A stretch of DNA of 64,000 nt from a bacterium (GTDB taxonomy: Bacteria; Auribacterota; Tritonobacteria; UBA1439), in assembly GCA_028716845.1 (NCBI GenBank), contig JAQUPF010000009.1:43540-107539 (forward strand), given 5' to 3'. The notes beneath the pieces were generated by a model. It had not been told where the DNA came from, searched no databases, and saw nothing but the letters and a program-made list of their open reading frames with translations. The first letter of the stretch is position 1, and each line of letters starts with the position of its first letter. Positions 9,661 through 18,120 of this stretch are shown here, one piece after another. Made by a program: the position numbers and the translations under genes.

Positions 9661-9832
9661 CCTCCTCCTCGGCCTCCTTTATCCCCTTCTTGAACTCCTT
9701 GACGCCCTTCCCCATGCTGCGCATCATCTCCGGCAGCCGCCGGGCGCCGAAGAGGAGGAGGATGATGAAGAGGATGATCAGGAGCTCCGCGAACCCGAAC
9801 TGCTGGAATACCGCGAGGGGCATCGGCTGCAT
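9611..9832 (-). CDS. tatA: Sec-independent protein translocase TatA
   Basis: 73-residue TatA/E-type pore subunit: short N-terminal membrane helix (FAELLIILFIILLLFGARRLPEM; FG hinge and P of the LPE motif present), amphipathic helix (MMRSMGKGVKEFKKGI) and an acidic tail. The start at 9832 is chosen over the longer frame because AAAGGAG lies 8 nt upstream. It overlaps tatC, so the pair is translated from one message. The molybdenum hydroxylase subunits in this window show no twin-arginine signal, so the cargo lies elsewhere. Confidence 0.93.
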   Translation of the reverse strand: MQPMPLAVFQQFGFAELLIILFIILLLFGARRLPEMMRSMGKGVKEFKKGIKEAEEEGEGRGDRGDDRTPPPA

Positions 9833-9880
9833 CGTCGCCGCTCCTTTCGTGCGGAGGCCTCCCGCCGGGGCCTCCTGCAC

Positions 9881-9886
9881 ATCATA
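9881..9886 (-). promoter_or_regulatory. Possible -10 box for tatA operon
   Basis: TATGAT reading toward tatA, about 50 bp before the tatA start. The -35 region (TGTTTT at 17 bp) is poor, so the call rests on the -10 alone. Confidence 0.4.
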
Positions 9887-9974
9887 CCAAAGCCCGTCCG
9901 GGTAAAACAGCGCCGAGGCCGCCCCTGCCGCACAATGAACCCCGCGCCACGGTTAAACGAAGGATATATCTATG

Positions 9975-10250
9975 AAGCAACAATCTACCACGGATTGACA
10001 CGGATTATTGACGGATATTCACGGATTAGACAACAGTTAGAAATTGAAAATAAGAAAAACAAATTTGCCGCGGATTGACGCGGATTATCGCGGATAATAC
10101 GCGGCAAGCACCTCTTCTCCCTTCCTCTTCAATCCGCGTGGATCCGCGTTCATCCGCGGCAAAAACGCTGTTCCTTTTTAGTTTTAGCTGCCGCTGGATC
10201 AGTGGCGATCCGTAATAATCCGTGATAGTCCGTGGTGGATTGGTTCTTTG
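9975..10250. repeat. Nested inverted repeat, family A copy 2 (most complete)
   Basis: All three arm pairs are visible. The outer arms carry CCACGGATT-type units (9975-10027 against about 10200-10250), the middle arms are A/T-rich, and the inner arms are GCCGCGGATTGACGCGGAT (10077 on) against AATCCGCGTGGATCCGCG...GGC (10131-10160). The remaining DNA of this 495-bp gap holds only the -10 boxes flanking the repeat; I see no gene. Confidence 0.9.
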
Positions 10251-10298
10251 AACCCGTGACGCGATTGCAGCACGTCGGGGCCCGCCTCCGCTTTATGC

Positions 10299-10304
10299 TA
10301 CACT
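10299..10304 (+). promoter_or_regulatory. -10 box for ppx/gppA
   Basis: TACACT 24 bp before the ATG at 10328 and 48 bp after the end of repeat copy 2. No convincing -35 is found at 16-18 bp. Confidence 0.45.
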
Positions 10305-10327
10305 GGCGTGGCGGCCCGGGGGATGCC

Positions 10328-11245
10328 ATGCGCGTCTGCGCGATCGACGTCGGTTCCAACTCCGTCCGCCTCCTCGTCGCCGACGAGGGGCCGGGCGACG
10401 CGCTCCGCGCCGTCGAGCGCGCGCTCGAGATCACCCGCCTCGGCGAGGGGATGGGGAGGGGCGGCCGCATCCTGCCCGGGGCCGCGGAGCGGACCGCCGC
10501 GGCCGCGGCCGCCTTCGTCGAGCGGGGGCGCCGCCTCGGCGCCGACCGCTTCGTCCTGTTCGGCACCTGGGCGCTCCGCGAGGCGGAGAACGCGCGACTG
10601 TTCCTGGACCTCGCGCGGGAGCGGACGGGATTGGATATCCGCGTCCTCTCCGCCGGGGAGGAGGCATCCCTCGCCTACCGCGGCGCGACGCGGGGCCTCT
10701 CCCCCGCCGGCGAGCCCGCGACGGTCGTCGACATCGGCGGGGGGAGCGCCGAGTTCATCGCGGGGGAAGGCGGCGGGCCGAACGCCTGGGCGAGCCTCCC
10801 GATCGGCTGCGTGCGAATGACCGAGCGATTCCTCGCGGACGATCCTCCTCCCCCGGGCGCGCGCGCGGCGCTCCGGCGGTTCGTCATGGAGGAACTCTCG
10901 CGGGCGGCCGTCCCCGCCGTGCCGGCGGGGGGAATGCTCATCGGCGCGGGCGGGACGATCACCACGGCGGGCGCGCTCGCCCTCGGCCTCGCGCGCTACG
11001 ACCCGGAACGGATTCACGGCTTTCGCATCGGGGCAGGGCGCGTCGGAGACCTCATCGAGCGGCTCTCCCGCATCCCCCTCGAGGAGCGGCGGGGCCTGCC
11101 CGGACTCGAGCCGAAGCGGGCCGACGTCATCGTCGCGGGGCTCGTCACGCTCCGCGCCGTCATGGACCACCTGGGCGCGGCGGAGATGACGGTGAGCGAC
11201 GAGGGGATCCTCCACGGCGCCGCCGCCGAGGCCTTGGGCGAATGA
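10328..11245 (+). CDS. Ppx/GppA family exopolyphosphatase / guanosine pentaphosphatase
   Basis: 305-residue ASKHA-fold phosphatase that removes phosphates from polyphosphate or pppGpp. The first phosphate-binding loop is AIDVGSNSVRLLVAD (5-19), the second is VVDIGGGSAEF, and GAGGTITTAGALALGL is the adenosine/phosphate-3 segment. It has only the N-terminal catalytic module, like short Ppx2-type enzymes, and no HD domain. ATG at 10328 is chosen because the fold starts at once and GGGGG precedes it; the open frame upstream runs back into the repeat. It is monocistronic between two repeat copies. Confidence 0.9.
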   Translation: MRVCAIDVGSNSVRLLVADEGPGDALRAVERALEITRLGEGMGRGGRILPGAAERTAAAAAAFVERGRRLGADRFVLFGTWALREAENARLFLDLARERTGLDIRVLSAGEEASLAYRGATRGLSPAGEPATVVDIGGGSAEFIAGEGGGPNAWASLPIGCVRMTERFLADDPPPPGARAALRRFVMEELSRAAVPAVPAGGMLIGAGGTITTAGALALGLARYDPERIHGFRIGAGRVGDLIERLSRIPLEERRGLPGLEPKRADVIVAGLVTLRAVMDHLGAAEMTVSDEGILHGAAAEALGE

Positions 11246-11249
11246 TACA

Positions 11250-11446
11250 ACGCACCAACAGCCGCGGATTGACGCGGATTATCGCGGATAATACGCGGCC
11301 TGAGGCAAGTTCCTCTTTCCCTTCCTCTTCAATCCGCGTGGATCCGCGTGCATCCGCGGTAAAAAACGTTGGTGCTTTTCACTTTTAACGTTGAACGATC
11401 AACTGTAGTTATGATCCGTGGGAATCAGTGGTAAATTCCTTCTTTG
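11250..11446. repeat. Inverted repeat, family A copy 3
   Basis: Inner arms 11261-11300 and 11331-11360 match copies 1 and 2 almost base for base; the right side continues through CAACTGTAGTT to TTCCTTCTTTG. The left outer arm is missing. It separates two convergent genes. Confidence 0.88.
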
Positions 11447-11472
11447 AACGCGCCGCGGGGGCGGACCGCTTG

Positions 11473-12252
11473 TCAGTACCAGGCCGGGCCGCGGCGGCGG
11501 CGCCGCGCGAACAGCGGGACGAGGAGGAGGCCGGCGACGAAGCCGCCGATGTGGGCGTACCAGGCGATGTTGCCGCCGCCCCTCGCCATCAGCAGTTGCA
11601 TGAGGAACCAGAGGCCGAGGAAGACGAAGGCGGGGAGCTCCACCAGCGTGAAGTAGAAGAAGAGGGGGACGAGGGTGAGGACCCGGGCGTGCGGGAAGAG
11701 GACGATGTAGGCCCCCATCACCCCCGCGATGGCGCCGCTCGCCCCGACGGTGGGCATGGCGGAGTCGGGGTTTGCGGCGACGTGGAGGGCGGATGCGGCG
11801 ACGCCGCAGACGAGGTAGAAGAGGAGGAAGCGGGCGTGCCCCATCGCGTCCTCCACGTTGTTGCCGAAGATCCAGAGAAAGAGCATGTTGAGGCCGAGGT
11901 GGAACACCCCGCCGTGGAGGAACATGGAGGCGAGGAGCGGCAGGTAGAGCCATCGGAGCGCCCCGGCGGGGCCGCGCACCGGCACCGCCCGGAGGGCCGC
12001 GGGGACCGCCCGGTCCCGGAGGGGGAACGGCCCGCCCGCCGTGACGGCGGGGATGACGGGGACGACCCGGACGCCCCTCGCCACCGCGTACGGTATCACG
12101 CCGTGCCGGTAGACGAACGCCTGCTCGGCGGCGGGACCGCGGGCGAGGCCGACGGCGGCCTGGTAGAGGAAGACGGCGGCGCAGGCGCCCGCGATGGCGA
12201 CCGTCACCGCGGGCGCGGTGGACGCGGGGTTGATGTCTCGGATCGGCAGCAT
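11473..12252 (-). CDS. Rhomboid-family intramembrane serine protease
   Basis: 259-residue polytopic protein. The catalytic serine is in GASGAIAGVMGAY and the catalytic histidine in AHIGGFVAGLL; HGGVFHLGLNMLFLWIFG is the usual loop-1/TM2 segment (FHLGLNM). It cleaves membrane proteins within the bilayer; the substrate is unknown. An extra-cytoplasmic insertion of about 70 residues lies between TM1 and TM2. It is the last gene of the minus-strand carbamoyltransferase operon, 44 bp after argF, and its start has no clear Shine-Dalgarno sequence, so it may depend on upstream translation. Confidence 0.92.
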   Translation of the reverse strand: MLPIRDINPASTAPAVTVAIAGACAAVFLYQAAVGLARGPAAEQAFVYRHGVIPYAVARGVRVVPVIPAVTAGGPFPLRDRAVPAALRAVPVRGPAGALRWLYLPLLASMFLHGGVFHLGLNMLFLWIFGNNVEDAMGHARFLLFYLVCGVAASALHVAANPDSAMPTVGASGAIAGVMGAYIVLFPHARVLTLVPLFFYFTLVELPAFVFLGLWFLMQLLMARGGGNIAWYAHIGGFVAGLLLVPLFARRRRRGPAWY

Positions 12253-12296
12253 GGCCGCGGCCGGTCGGGAGGGGAGGCGCGCGGCCCCCGTCCCCC

Positions 12297-13235
12297 TCAG
12301 GACGGATGGCCCATCAGGAGGGCCATGATGCCCTTCTGGACGTGGAGACGGTTCTCGGCCTGGTCGAAGATGATCGAGGAGGGCCCGTCGAGAACCTCGT
12401 CGGTGGCCTCCTCCCCCCTGTGGGCCGGCAGGCAGTGCATTACCTTCACCCCCGGCTTCGCGCGGGCGAGGAGCGCGGCGTTGACCTGGTAGGGGGCGAA
12501 GACCCTGAGCCGCTCCTCCCGCTCCCCCTCCCGTCCCATGCTCGCCCAGACGTCCGTGTAGATGATGTCGGCGCCGGCCACCGCCCGGGCGGGATCGCGC
12601 TCGATGGCGATCCGCGCGCCGGCCGCGCGGGACGTCTCCCAGATCCCCCCGTCCGGCTCGTAGCCGCTCGGCGGGCAGAGGGTGAGGGAGAAATCGAGCC
12701 GCGCCGCCGCCTCGACCCAGGAGTTCGCGACGTTGTTGCCGTCGCCGATGAAGACGATCCGCATCCCGCCGAGGCGCGGCTCGGCGGGGTCGATGCCGGC
12801 GTGCTCGAGGATCGTGTAGACGTCGCCGAGCACCTGGCAGGGGTGCGAGAGATCGGTGAGGCCGTTGATGACGGGGATCGAGGCGTGCCGGGCGAGTTCG
12901 ACGACGTCCGCGTGGCTGTAGGTGCGGATCATGATGCCGTCGAGGTAGCGGGAGAGCGTCCGCGCCGTGTCGAGGATCGTCTCCCCGCGGCCGAGCTGCA
13001 GGTCGGCGGCGGAGAGGTAGAGGCCGCAGCCGCCGAGCTGGTAGATGCCGACCTCGAACGAGACGCGCGTCCTCGTCGAGGGCTTGTGGAAGATCATCCC
13101 GAGCGTCTTCCCCGCGAGGACCGGCGTGGGGATCCCGGCCCGCAGCTTCTCCTTCAGGTCTCTCGTCGCGGAGAAGATCTCGATGATATCGTCCCGGTCG
13201 AGATCGGAGATGGCGATCAGGTCAGCCGCCTTCAT
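12297..13235 (-). CDS. argF: Ornithine carbamoyltransferase
   Basis: 312-residue OTCase joining carbamoyl phosphate and ornithine to citrulline (or the reverse). The carbamoyl-phosphate site STRTRVSFE, HPCQ and the ornithine-side motif HCLPAHRGEE are all intact, with the usual C-terminal ENRLHVQKGIMALLM. It follows threonine synthase with 4 bp between stop and start. Of the three carbamoyltransferases in this operon, it is the only one with fully canonical motifs, so it is probably the biosynthetic enzyme. No other arginine gene is present. Confidence 0.95.
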   Translation of the reverse strand: MKAADLIAISDLDRDDIIEIFSATRDLKEKLRAGIPTPVLAGKTLGMIFHKPSTRTRVSFEVGIYQLGGCGLYLSAADLQLGRGETILDTARTLSRYLDGIMIRTYSHADVVELARHASIPVINGLTDLSHPCQVLGDVYTILEHAGIDPAEPRLGGMRIVFIGDGNNVANSWVEAAARLDFSLTLCPPSGYEPDGGIWETSRAAGARIAIERDPARAVAGADIIYTDVWASMGREGEREERLRVFAPYQVNAALLARAKPGVKVMHCLPAHRGEEATDEVLDGPSSIIFDQAENRLHVQKGIMALLMGHPS

Positions 13236-13239
13236 CGGC

Positions 13240-14478
13240 TCACCCCATCCCCAATTTCGAGACCGCCGCCTTCAGGTTCTCGATCGCCGGCTCGACGGCG
13301 ATCGTGCGCCCGGCGATCTTCATGGCGCTGTCCACGTCCTTGAGGCCGTTGCCGGTCACGAGGCAGACGATCCGCTCGTCGCCCCGGAGGGCGCCGTCGG
13401 CGACGAGGCGGCGGAGCCCCGCGACCGAGGCGGCGCCCGCGGGCTCGGCGAAGACGCCGGCCCCCCGGGCGATGAACGGGATCGCGTCGAGGATCTCCGC
13501 GTCGCTCACCTTCACCGCCATCCCGCCCGATTCGCGCACCGCCCGCACCGCCATCAGCCCGTCCCGCGGTAGGTCCACGGAGATGCTGTCGGCGACGGTG
13601 GTCGCCCGCACCGGCCGGATGCGGCCGTCGCCGCGGACCGCATCCACGACGGCGCTCGACAGCTCCGACTGCACGGCGACGAGCCGGGGGAGCCGGTCGA
13701 TGAGGCCGACGGCGAGGAGGTCGCGGAAGCCCTTCCAGACGCCGCTGATGATGTTCCCGTCCCCCACCGGCACGAAGACGAGGTCCGGCACCTCCCAGCC
13801 GAGCTGCTCGCACACCTCGAACGAGACGCTCTTCTTCCCCTCGCGCGTGTACGGGTTGTAGCCGGTGTTCCTGTTGTACCAGCCGTACTCGGCGGTCGCC
13901 TTAAGGCACAGGTCGAAGGCGTCGTCGTACGACCCCCGGACGGTGAAGACGGTCGCCCCGAAGATGAGGAGCTGCGCGATCTTCGCCTTCGGCGCGCTCG
14001 CGGGGACGAAGATGATCGGGCTCATGCCGATGCTCGCGCAGAGGCAGGCGGTCGATGAGGCCGCGTTGCCGGTCGAGGCGCCGCAGAGCTTGTCGCAGCC
14101 GAGCTCGAGCCCCTTCGCGACGGCGACCGCGCTCGCCCGGTCCTTGAACGAGGCGCTCGGGTTCCTCCCGTCGTCCTTCAGCAGGACCTCCCGGAGGCCG
14201 AGGCCGCGGGCGACGCGGTCGGCCCGGTAGAGCGGCGTCCAGCCGATCCGGAGCGGCATGATCCTGGAGCGGTCGTGGAGGGGGTAGAGGTCCCAGTAGC
14301 GCCAGACCGAGTGGTCGGCGTCCCGGGCGAGCGACTCGCGGGTGAGCGCCTTCCGGATGCGGGCGTGGTCGTAGGCGACCTCGAGGTTCCCCCCGCAGGC
14401 GCCGCAAACGTAGGTCATCCCCTCGGCGCCGGTCTCGGCGCCGCAGGCCGTGCATCGCAGTCCGAGAACGTGGCTCAT
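13240..14478 (-). CDS. thrC: Threonine synthase (fold-type II PLP enzyme)
   Basis: 412 residues. The N-terminal zinc ribbon (CTAC...CGAC, residues 9-31) is typical of one bacterial threonine synthase branch. PLP-lysine segment NPSASFKDRA, phosphate-binding GASTGNAASSTA and SELSSAVVDAV follow. It converts O-phosphohomoserine to threonine. In the E. coli ygeW-ygeX-yqeA region the neighbour of a similar carbamoyltransferase/carbamate kinase pair is another fold-type II lyase (YgeX). The zinc ribbon and overall match favour true threonine synthase here, but a lyase role should not be excluded. Start ATG at 14478; the longer open frame upstream is read-through. Confidence 0.85.
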   Translation of the reverse strand: MSHVLGLRCTACGAETGAEGMTYVCGACGGNLEVAYDHARIRKALTRESLARDADHSVWRYWDLYPLHDRSRIMPLRIGWTPLYRADRVARGLGLREVLLKDDGRNPSASFKDRASAVAVAKGLELGCDKLCGASTGNAASSTACLCASIGMSPIIFVPASAPKAKIAQLLIFGATVFTVRGSYDDAFDLCLKATAEYGWYNRNTGYNPYTREGKKSVSFEVCEQLGWEVPDLVFVPVGDGNIISGVWKGFRDLLAVGLIDRLPRLVAVQSELSSAVVDAVRGDGRIRPVRATTVADSISVDLPRDGLMAVRAVRESGGMAVKVSDAEILDAIPFIARGAGVFAEPAGAASVAGLRRLVADGALRGDERIVCLVTGNGLKDVDSAMKIAGRTIAVEPAIENLKAAVSKLGMG

Positions 14479-14515
14479 TTCCCTCCCGGATCGGTTCGGG
14501 CCCGCGGCCGCCTGA

Positions 14516-15487
14516 TTACTCCGCGACCGGGTCCGGGACCACCCTCGTCCCCGCGGTGCCGATGAGGGCCGAAACCGCCTTGTCGAGGCTCGTGATGATG
14601 GCGCACTGGCCGCCCCACTCGATGAACCGCATGCAGGCGAGCACCTTCGGCCCCATGCTCCCCGCCTTGAAATGCCCCTCGGCATGGAGCTTCCGCATCT
14701 CGGAGAGCGTGACCGTGCGCACCGCCTTCTCCTGCGGCGTGCCGAAATGCACCCTCGCGGCATCGACGTCGGTGAGGATGAGGAAGATGTCGGCCCCGAC
14801 GACCTCCGCGAGCCGCTCCCCCGCCTTGTCCTTGTCGATGACCGCCGCCGTCCCGCGGAGGTTGTCCTCCGCGTCGTAGACGACGGGGATGCCGCCCCCG
14901 CCCGAGGCGATGACGACCATCCCCCCCTCCACCATCCGGCGGATGGCGACGTACTCGATGTTCCTGATCGGATCGGGGGAGGCGACGACGCGCCGGAAGC
15001 GCCTCGCGACGCTCTTCGGCTTCACCTCCTTGATGACGTAGTCGGGCCGCTCCTTCTTGATCCGCGCGGCCTCCTCCTCCGTGTAGAACGGGCCGACCGG
15101 CTTCGACGGGTCCTTGTAGTCGGGGTCGTCCTCGCTCACGAGGACCTGGTTGACGATGGAGACGACGGGGAGCGGCATCTTCTCCTGCCAGAGCATGTTC
15201 TGCATGGTCTGCTGGAACATGTAGCCGATCTGCCCCTGGGTCATCGCCCCGACGATGTCGAGCGGCTGCGGCGGCACCTCGGCCGCCCCCGCCTCCTGCT
15301 GGATGAGGAGGTTCCCGGCCTGGGGGCCGTTGCCGTGGGTGATGACGAGCCGGTGGCCGTACCTGAGCATGCTCACGAGCTGCCGGCAGGTGATCGCCAC
15401 GTTCCGGCGCTGCTCCTCGGCGGTGCCCGCCTCATCCGCCTGCTTGATCGCGTTCCCGCCCAGCGCGACGACGATGATCTTCCTCAT
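14516..15487 (-). CDS. arcC: Carbamate kinase
   Basis: 323-residue amino-acid-kinase-fold enzyme. ALGGNAIKQ, THGNGPQAGNLLIQQE, IASGGGGIPVV and IDKDKAGERLA are the carbamate-kinase substrate and nucleotide motifs. In anaerobes it usually runs carbamoyl phosphate + ADP to carbamate + ATP. Start ATG at 15487 is backed by GGGAGG about 8 nt upstream. Placed between threonine synthase and two non-canonical carbamoyltransferases, it would let the cell harvest ATP from carbamoyl phosphate released by phosphorolysis of a ureido compound. Confidence 0.95.
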   Translation of the reverse strand: MRKIIVVALGGNAIKQADEAGTAEEQRRNVAITCRQLVSMLRYGHRLVITHGNGPQAGNLLIQQEAGAAEVPPQPLDIVGAMTQGQIGYMFQQTMQNMLWQEKMPLPVVSIVNQVLVSEDDPDYKDPSKPVGPFYTEEEAARIKKERPDYVIKEVKPKSVARRFRRVVASPDPIRNIEYVAIRRMVEGGMVVIASGGGGIPVVYDAEDNLRGTAAVIDKDKAGERLAEVVGADIFLILTDVDAARVHFGTPQEKAVRTVTLSEMRKLHAEGHFKAGSMGPKVLACMRFIEWGGQCAIITSLDKAVSALIGTAGTRVVPDPVAE

Positions 15488-15562
15488 CTGCCATGCCTCC
15501 CCGGTTCCGAATCGCGCCCGGACCGAACCCGGGCGCCGTTCCATCCGCGGCGACGGCCGCGG

Positions 15563-15835
15563 TCAACACCCCGGCGGGCGCTGCGCGCCGCGCCCCCCCG
15601 CACGCCGCCGGGACGAGACCGCCCGCTGCAGGAGCGCGGGGACGGATGAGGCGGCGGCGAAGGTCGCGATTTGGATTGCGAGCCGGCAGCCGGCGGCCGC
15701 CTCGACGAGCGCGAGGATCGCTGCGGCGCCGAGCCAGTACAGGTAGGAGCCCATCCGCATCCAGGCGCCGAGCATCAGGACGGCGGCGAGAATGCCCCAG
15801 ACGAGCCAGGGCTGGACTGCCGCTGCTTCCTGCAT
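15563..15835 (-). CDS. Small membrane protein, possibly NfeD-like
   Basis: 90 residues with three hydrophobic segments (PWLVWGILAAVLMLGAW, SYLYWLGAAAILALVEAA, LAIQIATFAAASSVPALL) and an Arg-rich tail. The spacing resembles the N-terminal membrane part of NfeD proteins, but the diagnostic glycines are weak and the soluble OB domain is missing, so this is only a suggestion. A GGGAG/GGAG stretch precedes the ATG. It sits inside the carbamoyltransferase operon, between carbamate kinase and the second carbamoyltransferase, so it might be a small accessory membrane protein. Confidence 0.55.
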   Translation of the reverse strand: MQEAAAVQPWLVWGILAAVLMLGAWMRMGSYLYWLGAAAILALVEAAAGCRLAIQIATFAAASSVPALLQRAVSSRRRAGGRGAQRPPGC

Positions 15836-15871
15836 CTCCGTCTCCCGGCCGGAAGGTGCCCCGAGCCCGCC

Positions 15872-16882
15872 CTAGGCCATCGTGAGGGCCATGATCGCCT
15901 TCTGGACGTGGAGGCGGTTCTCGGCGACGTCGTAGATGATGGAGCGCGGGCCGCTCGCCACCTCGTCGGTCACCTCATGGCCGCGGTCGATCGGCATCGG
16001 GTGGGTGAAGAGGGCGTCGTTCGTGCGCTTCATCTTGGCGGCGTCGCAGATCCACTCCGTCAGCGCGAGGGCCTTCTCAATCTCACCCGCCTTGTCGAAC
16101 TCGCCGGAGTCGTAGGCGTGCGGCGTCATCCAGTTCCGCGAGTAGACGACGTCCGCCCCCTCGTACCCCTCGCGTGGATCGTGGGTGATCTCGAAGCGCG
16201 CCTTGTGCTCCGCGCAGTTCTTCTTCACCTGGTCGAGGACCGCGGGGTCCAGGTCGTACCCCTCCGGGTGCGCGAGCGTGACGTCCATGCCCAGGCGCGA
16301 GCAGATGAGGATGCTCTCCTGCACCGAGCACCAGGAGCGCGCGAGCGCCCCATGTCCCCACACCTGGAGCAGCTTCTTCCCCTTCAGGTTCGCGCCGAGG
16401 TGCCGCCGGAGCCCCATGACGTCCGCGAGCCCCTGGCAGGGGTGGAACTTGTCGTGCGCCATGCTGACGACGGGGATCTCCGACCATCGGGCGTACTCCC
16501 GGATGAGGGCGTCCCCCTCGCCGTAGGCGCCGATCTTGTCCTCGAGGATCCGGATCCCCAGGCCGCAGGCGTAGCGGGCCATGACCTTCGCCGCGTCCTC
16601 GACCGTCTCGCCGGCGGTCTTCGCGGTCTTCAGCCGCATGCTCTTCGGCTCCAGGAACTGGGCGTGGCCGCCGAGCTCGGTCGCGGCGCACTCGAAGCTC
16701 TGCCGCGTGCGGACCGAGGGGTTGTAGAAGAACATGAAGAACGTCCTGTTCGCGAGGACGCCGGTGAATTTCGGGTCGTACCGCTTCGCCTGCATCTCCT
16801 CGGCGAGCTCGAGCGTCGCAAGGAGCTCCTCGCGCGACCACTCCTGCGTGCAGACGAGATCCCGCCCCTTCAGACTCTTCAT
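15872..16882 (-). CDS. Non-canonical carbamoyltransferase (OTCase superfamily), paralogue 2
   Basis: 336 residues. The carbamoyl-phosphate loop is NPSVRTRQSFE and HPCQGLADVMGLRRHLG is intact, but the motif that should read HCLP is HPMPIDRG, so the active-site cysteine is replaced. The region VWGHGALARSWCSVQES is an insertion relative to plain OTCase, in the place where knotted carbamoyltransferases (N-acetyl- or N-succinylornithine enzymes, YgeW) differ. The C-terminus ENRLHVQKAIMALTM is conserved. The amine substrate is probably not free ornithine. Start ATG at 16882 with AAAGGAG 7 nt upstream. It follows paralogue 3 by 42 bp. Confidence 0.82.
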   Translation of the reverse strand: MKSLKGRDLVCTQEWSREELLATLELAEEMQAKRYDPKFTGVLANRTFFMFFYNPSVRTRQSFECAATELGGHAQFLEPKSMRLKTAKTAGETVEDAAKVMARYACGLGIRILEDKIGAYGEGDALIREYARWSEIPVVSMAHDKFHPCQGLADVMGLRRHLGANLKGKKLLQVWGHGALARSWCSVQESILICSRLGMDVTLAHPEGYDLDPAVLDQVKKNCAEHKARFEITHDPREGYEGADVVYSRNWMTPHAYDSGEFDKAGEIEKALALTEWICDAAKMKRTNDALFTHPMPIDRGHEVTDEVASGPRSIIYDVAENRLHVQKAIMALTMA

Positions 16883-16924
16883 CCCGCTTCTCCTTTCAAC
16901 GCCTCCCCGGCGCGCCGGGAACGG

Positions 16925-17998
16925 TCAGAGCCTCCCGCCCATGATCATCGCCATGATCGCCTTGTGGGCGTGGAGCCTGTTCTCGGCCTCGTCGAAGACG
17001 ACGGACTGCGGCCCGTCGATGACCTCGTCCGTCACCTCCATGTCGCGGTCCGCCGGGAGGCAGTGCATGTAGATGCCGTCGTGCTTGACGAGCTTCATCT
17101 TCTTCGCGTCGCAGATCCAGTCCTTGTTCCGGTCGAACAGCTTCTTCATCCCCTTCAGGTCGGCCGGCTTCACGATCTTGCCGCCCTTGACCTTCGCGAA
17201 GTACTCGCCGGAGCCCCAGCACTTCGGGTACACGATATCCGCGCCCTCGAACGCCGCTTCCATGTCGTCCGTCTCCTCGAAGGTCGCGTTGTTCATCTTC
17301 GCGTACCGCCTGCACGTGGCGATGACCTCGGGGTCGAGCTCGAAGCCCTTCGGGCGGGCGAAGACGACGTCGCAGCCCATGAGGCTCGGGGCGAGGACGA
17401 GGGACTGCGGCACCGCGTACGGCTTGTGCGTCGAGCCGGAGTAGGCCCACGACATGACGAACCGGACGCCCTTGAAGCCGCCCTTCTTCTCCCGCACGCA
17501 CATCATGTCCGCGAGCGCCTGGGTCGGGTGGAGCTTGTCGCACTCCATGTTGATGACCGGGTGCCGCATGTACTCGGCGAACTCCTTCATCGTCTCGTGG
17601 CAGAACCCGTAGATCCAGTGGCCGTGCTCCCCGTACATCCGGATGGAGAGGGCGTCGCCGGTCCGGTCGAGCACCTGGGCGACGTCGCAGATCCGCTCGG
17701 TCTGGTACGGTATCTCGTATCCCTTCCTCGCGGGGGTGTAGGTCTTCCCCGGCTCCAGGTCCACACAGTAGCCGCCGAGCTGCTGGATGCCGGCGGCGAA
17801 GGTCGAGCGCGTGCGGAGCGACTGGTTGAAGAACATCATGTAGAGGGTCTTCCCCCGGAGGATGTGCGTCTGGTCCTCGTTCATCGCGTAGCGGCGCTTG
17901 AGCTCGAGCGCCACGTCGATGAGGGTCTCCCACTCCTCCCTGGAATAGCTGAACTCAGGGTCGATCCAGTCCCTGCCGCAAAAACCGTTCGTCTTCAT
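16925..17998 (-). CDS. Knotted carbamoyltransferase (YgeW / acetylornithine carbamoyltransferase-like)
   Basis: 357 residues. NQSLRTRSTFAAGIQQLGG is the phosphate loop, and HPTQALADMM has Thr instead of Cys in HPCQ, as in E. coli YgeW. MSWAYSGSTHKPYAVPQ closely follows YgeW's segment that makes the trefoil knot, and MHCLPADRDMEVTDEV completes the site. An insertion after the phosphate loop (KTYTPARKGYEIPYQTE) also occurs in N-acetylornithine enzymes. YgeW itself acts in uric acid and ureide breakdown, so phosphorolysis of a carbamoylated diamino acid is a reasonable idea. It is the first gene of the operon, with its own strong promoter. Confidence 0.85.
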   Translation of the reverse strand: MKTNGFCGRDWIDPEFSYSREEWETLIDVALELKRRYAMNEDQTHILRGKTLYMMFFNQSLRTRSTFAAGIQQLGGYCVDLEPGKTYTPARKGYEIPYQTERICDVAQVLDRTGDALSIRMYGEHGHWIYGFCHETMKEFAEYMRHPVINMECDKLHPTQALADMMCVREKKGGFKGVRFVMSWAYSGSTHKPYAVPQSLVLAPSLMGCDVVFARPKGFELDPEVIATCRRYAKMNNATFEETDDMEAAFEGADIVYPKCWGSGEYFAKVKGGKIVKPADLKGMKKLFDRNKDWICDAKKMKLVKHDGIYMHCLPADRDMEVTDEVIDGPQSVVFDEAENRLHAHKAIMAMIMGGRL

Positions 17999-18063
17999 CC
18001 CCTCTCCCTTCCTCCCTCCGTTCCGGCGAGGCGCGTGCGCGCCTTTTCAGCGCCGGGGAGGGC

Positions 18064-18091
18064 AGTGTAGCAAAGGGGGGTCCGGTGTCAA
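18064..18091 (-). promoter_or_regulatory. Sigma-70-type promoter for the carbamoyltransferase operon
   Basis: TTGACA (18086-18091) - 16 bp - TACACT (18064-18069), reading toward 17998. The leader is about 60 nt, with a small GC hairpin and several GGAGG-like sites before the ATG. Confidence 0.85.
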
Positions 18092-18120
18092 CACCATTTC
18101 GCCCGGCAGCGCCGAAAGCA

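Noticed and set aside
13240..14478. YgeX-like diaminopropionate ammonia-lyase
   Set aside because: Tempting from context beside YgeW-like and carbamate kinase genes, but the N-terminal zinc ribbon and sequence pattern fit threonine synthase better.
15563..15835. FloA partner NfeD
   Set aside because: Only membrane-segment spacing agrees; the gene is 15 kb from floA and in another operon, so I do not claim the link.
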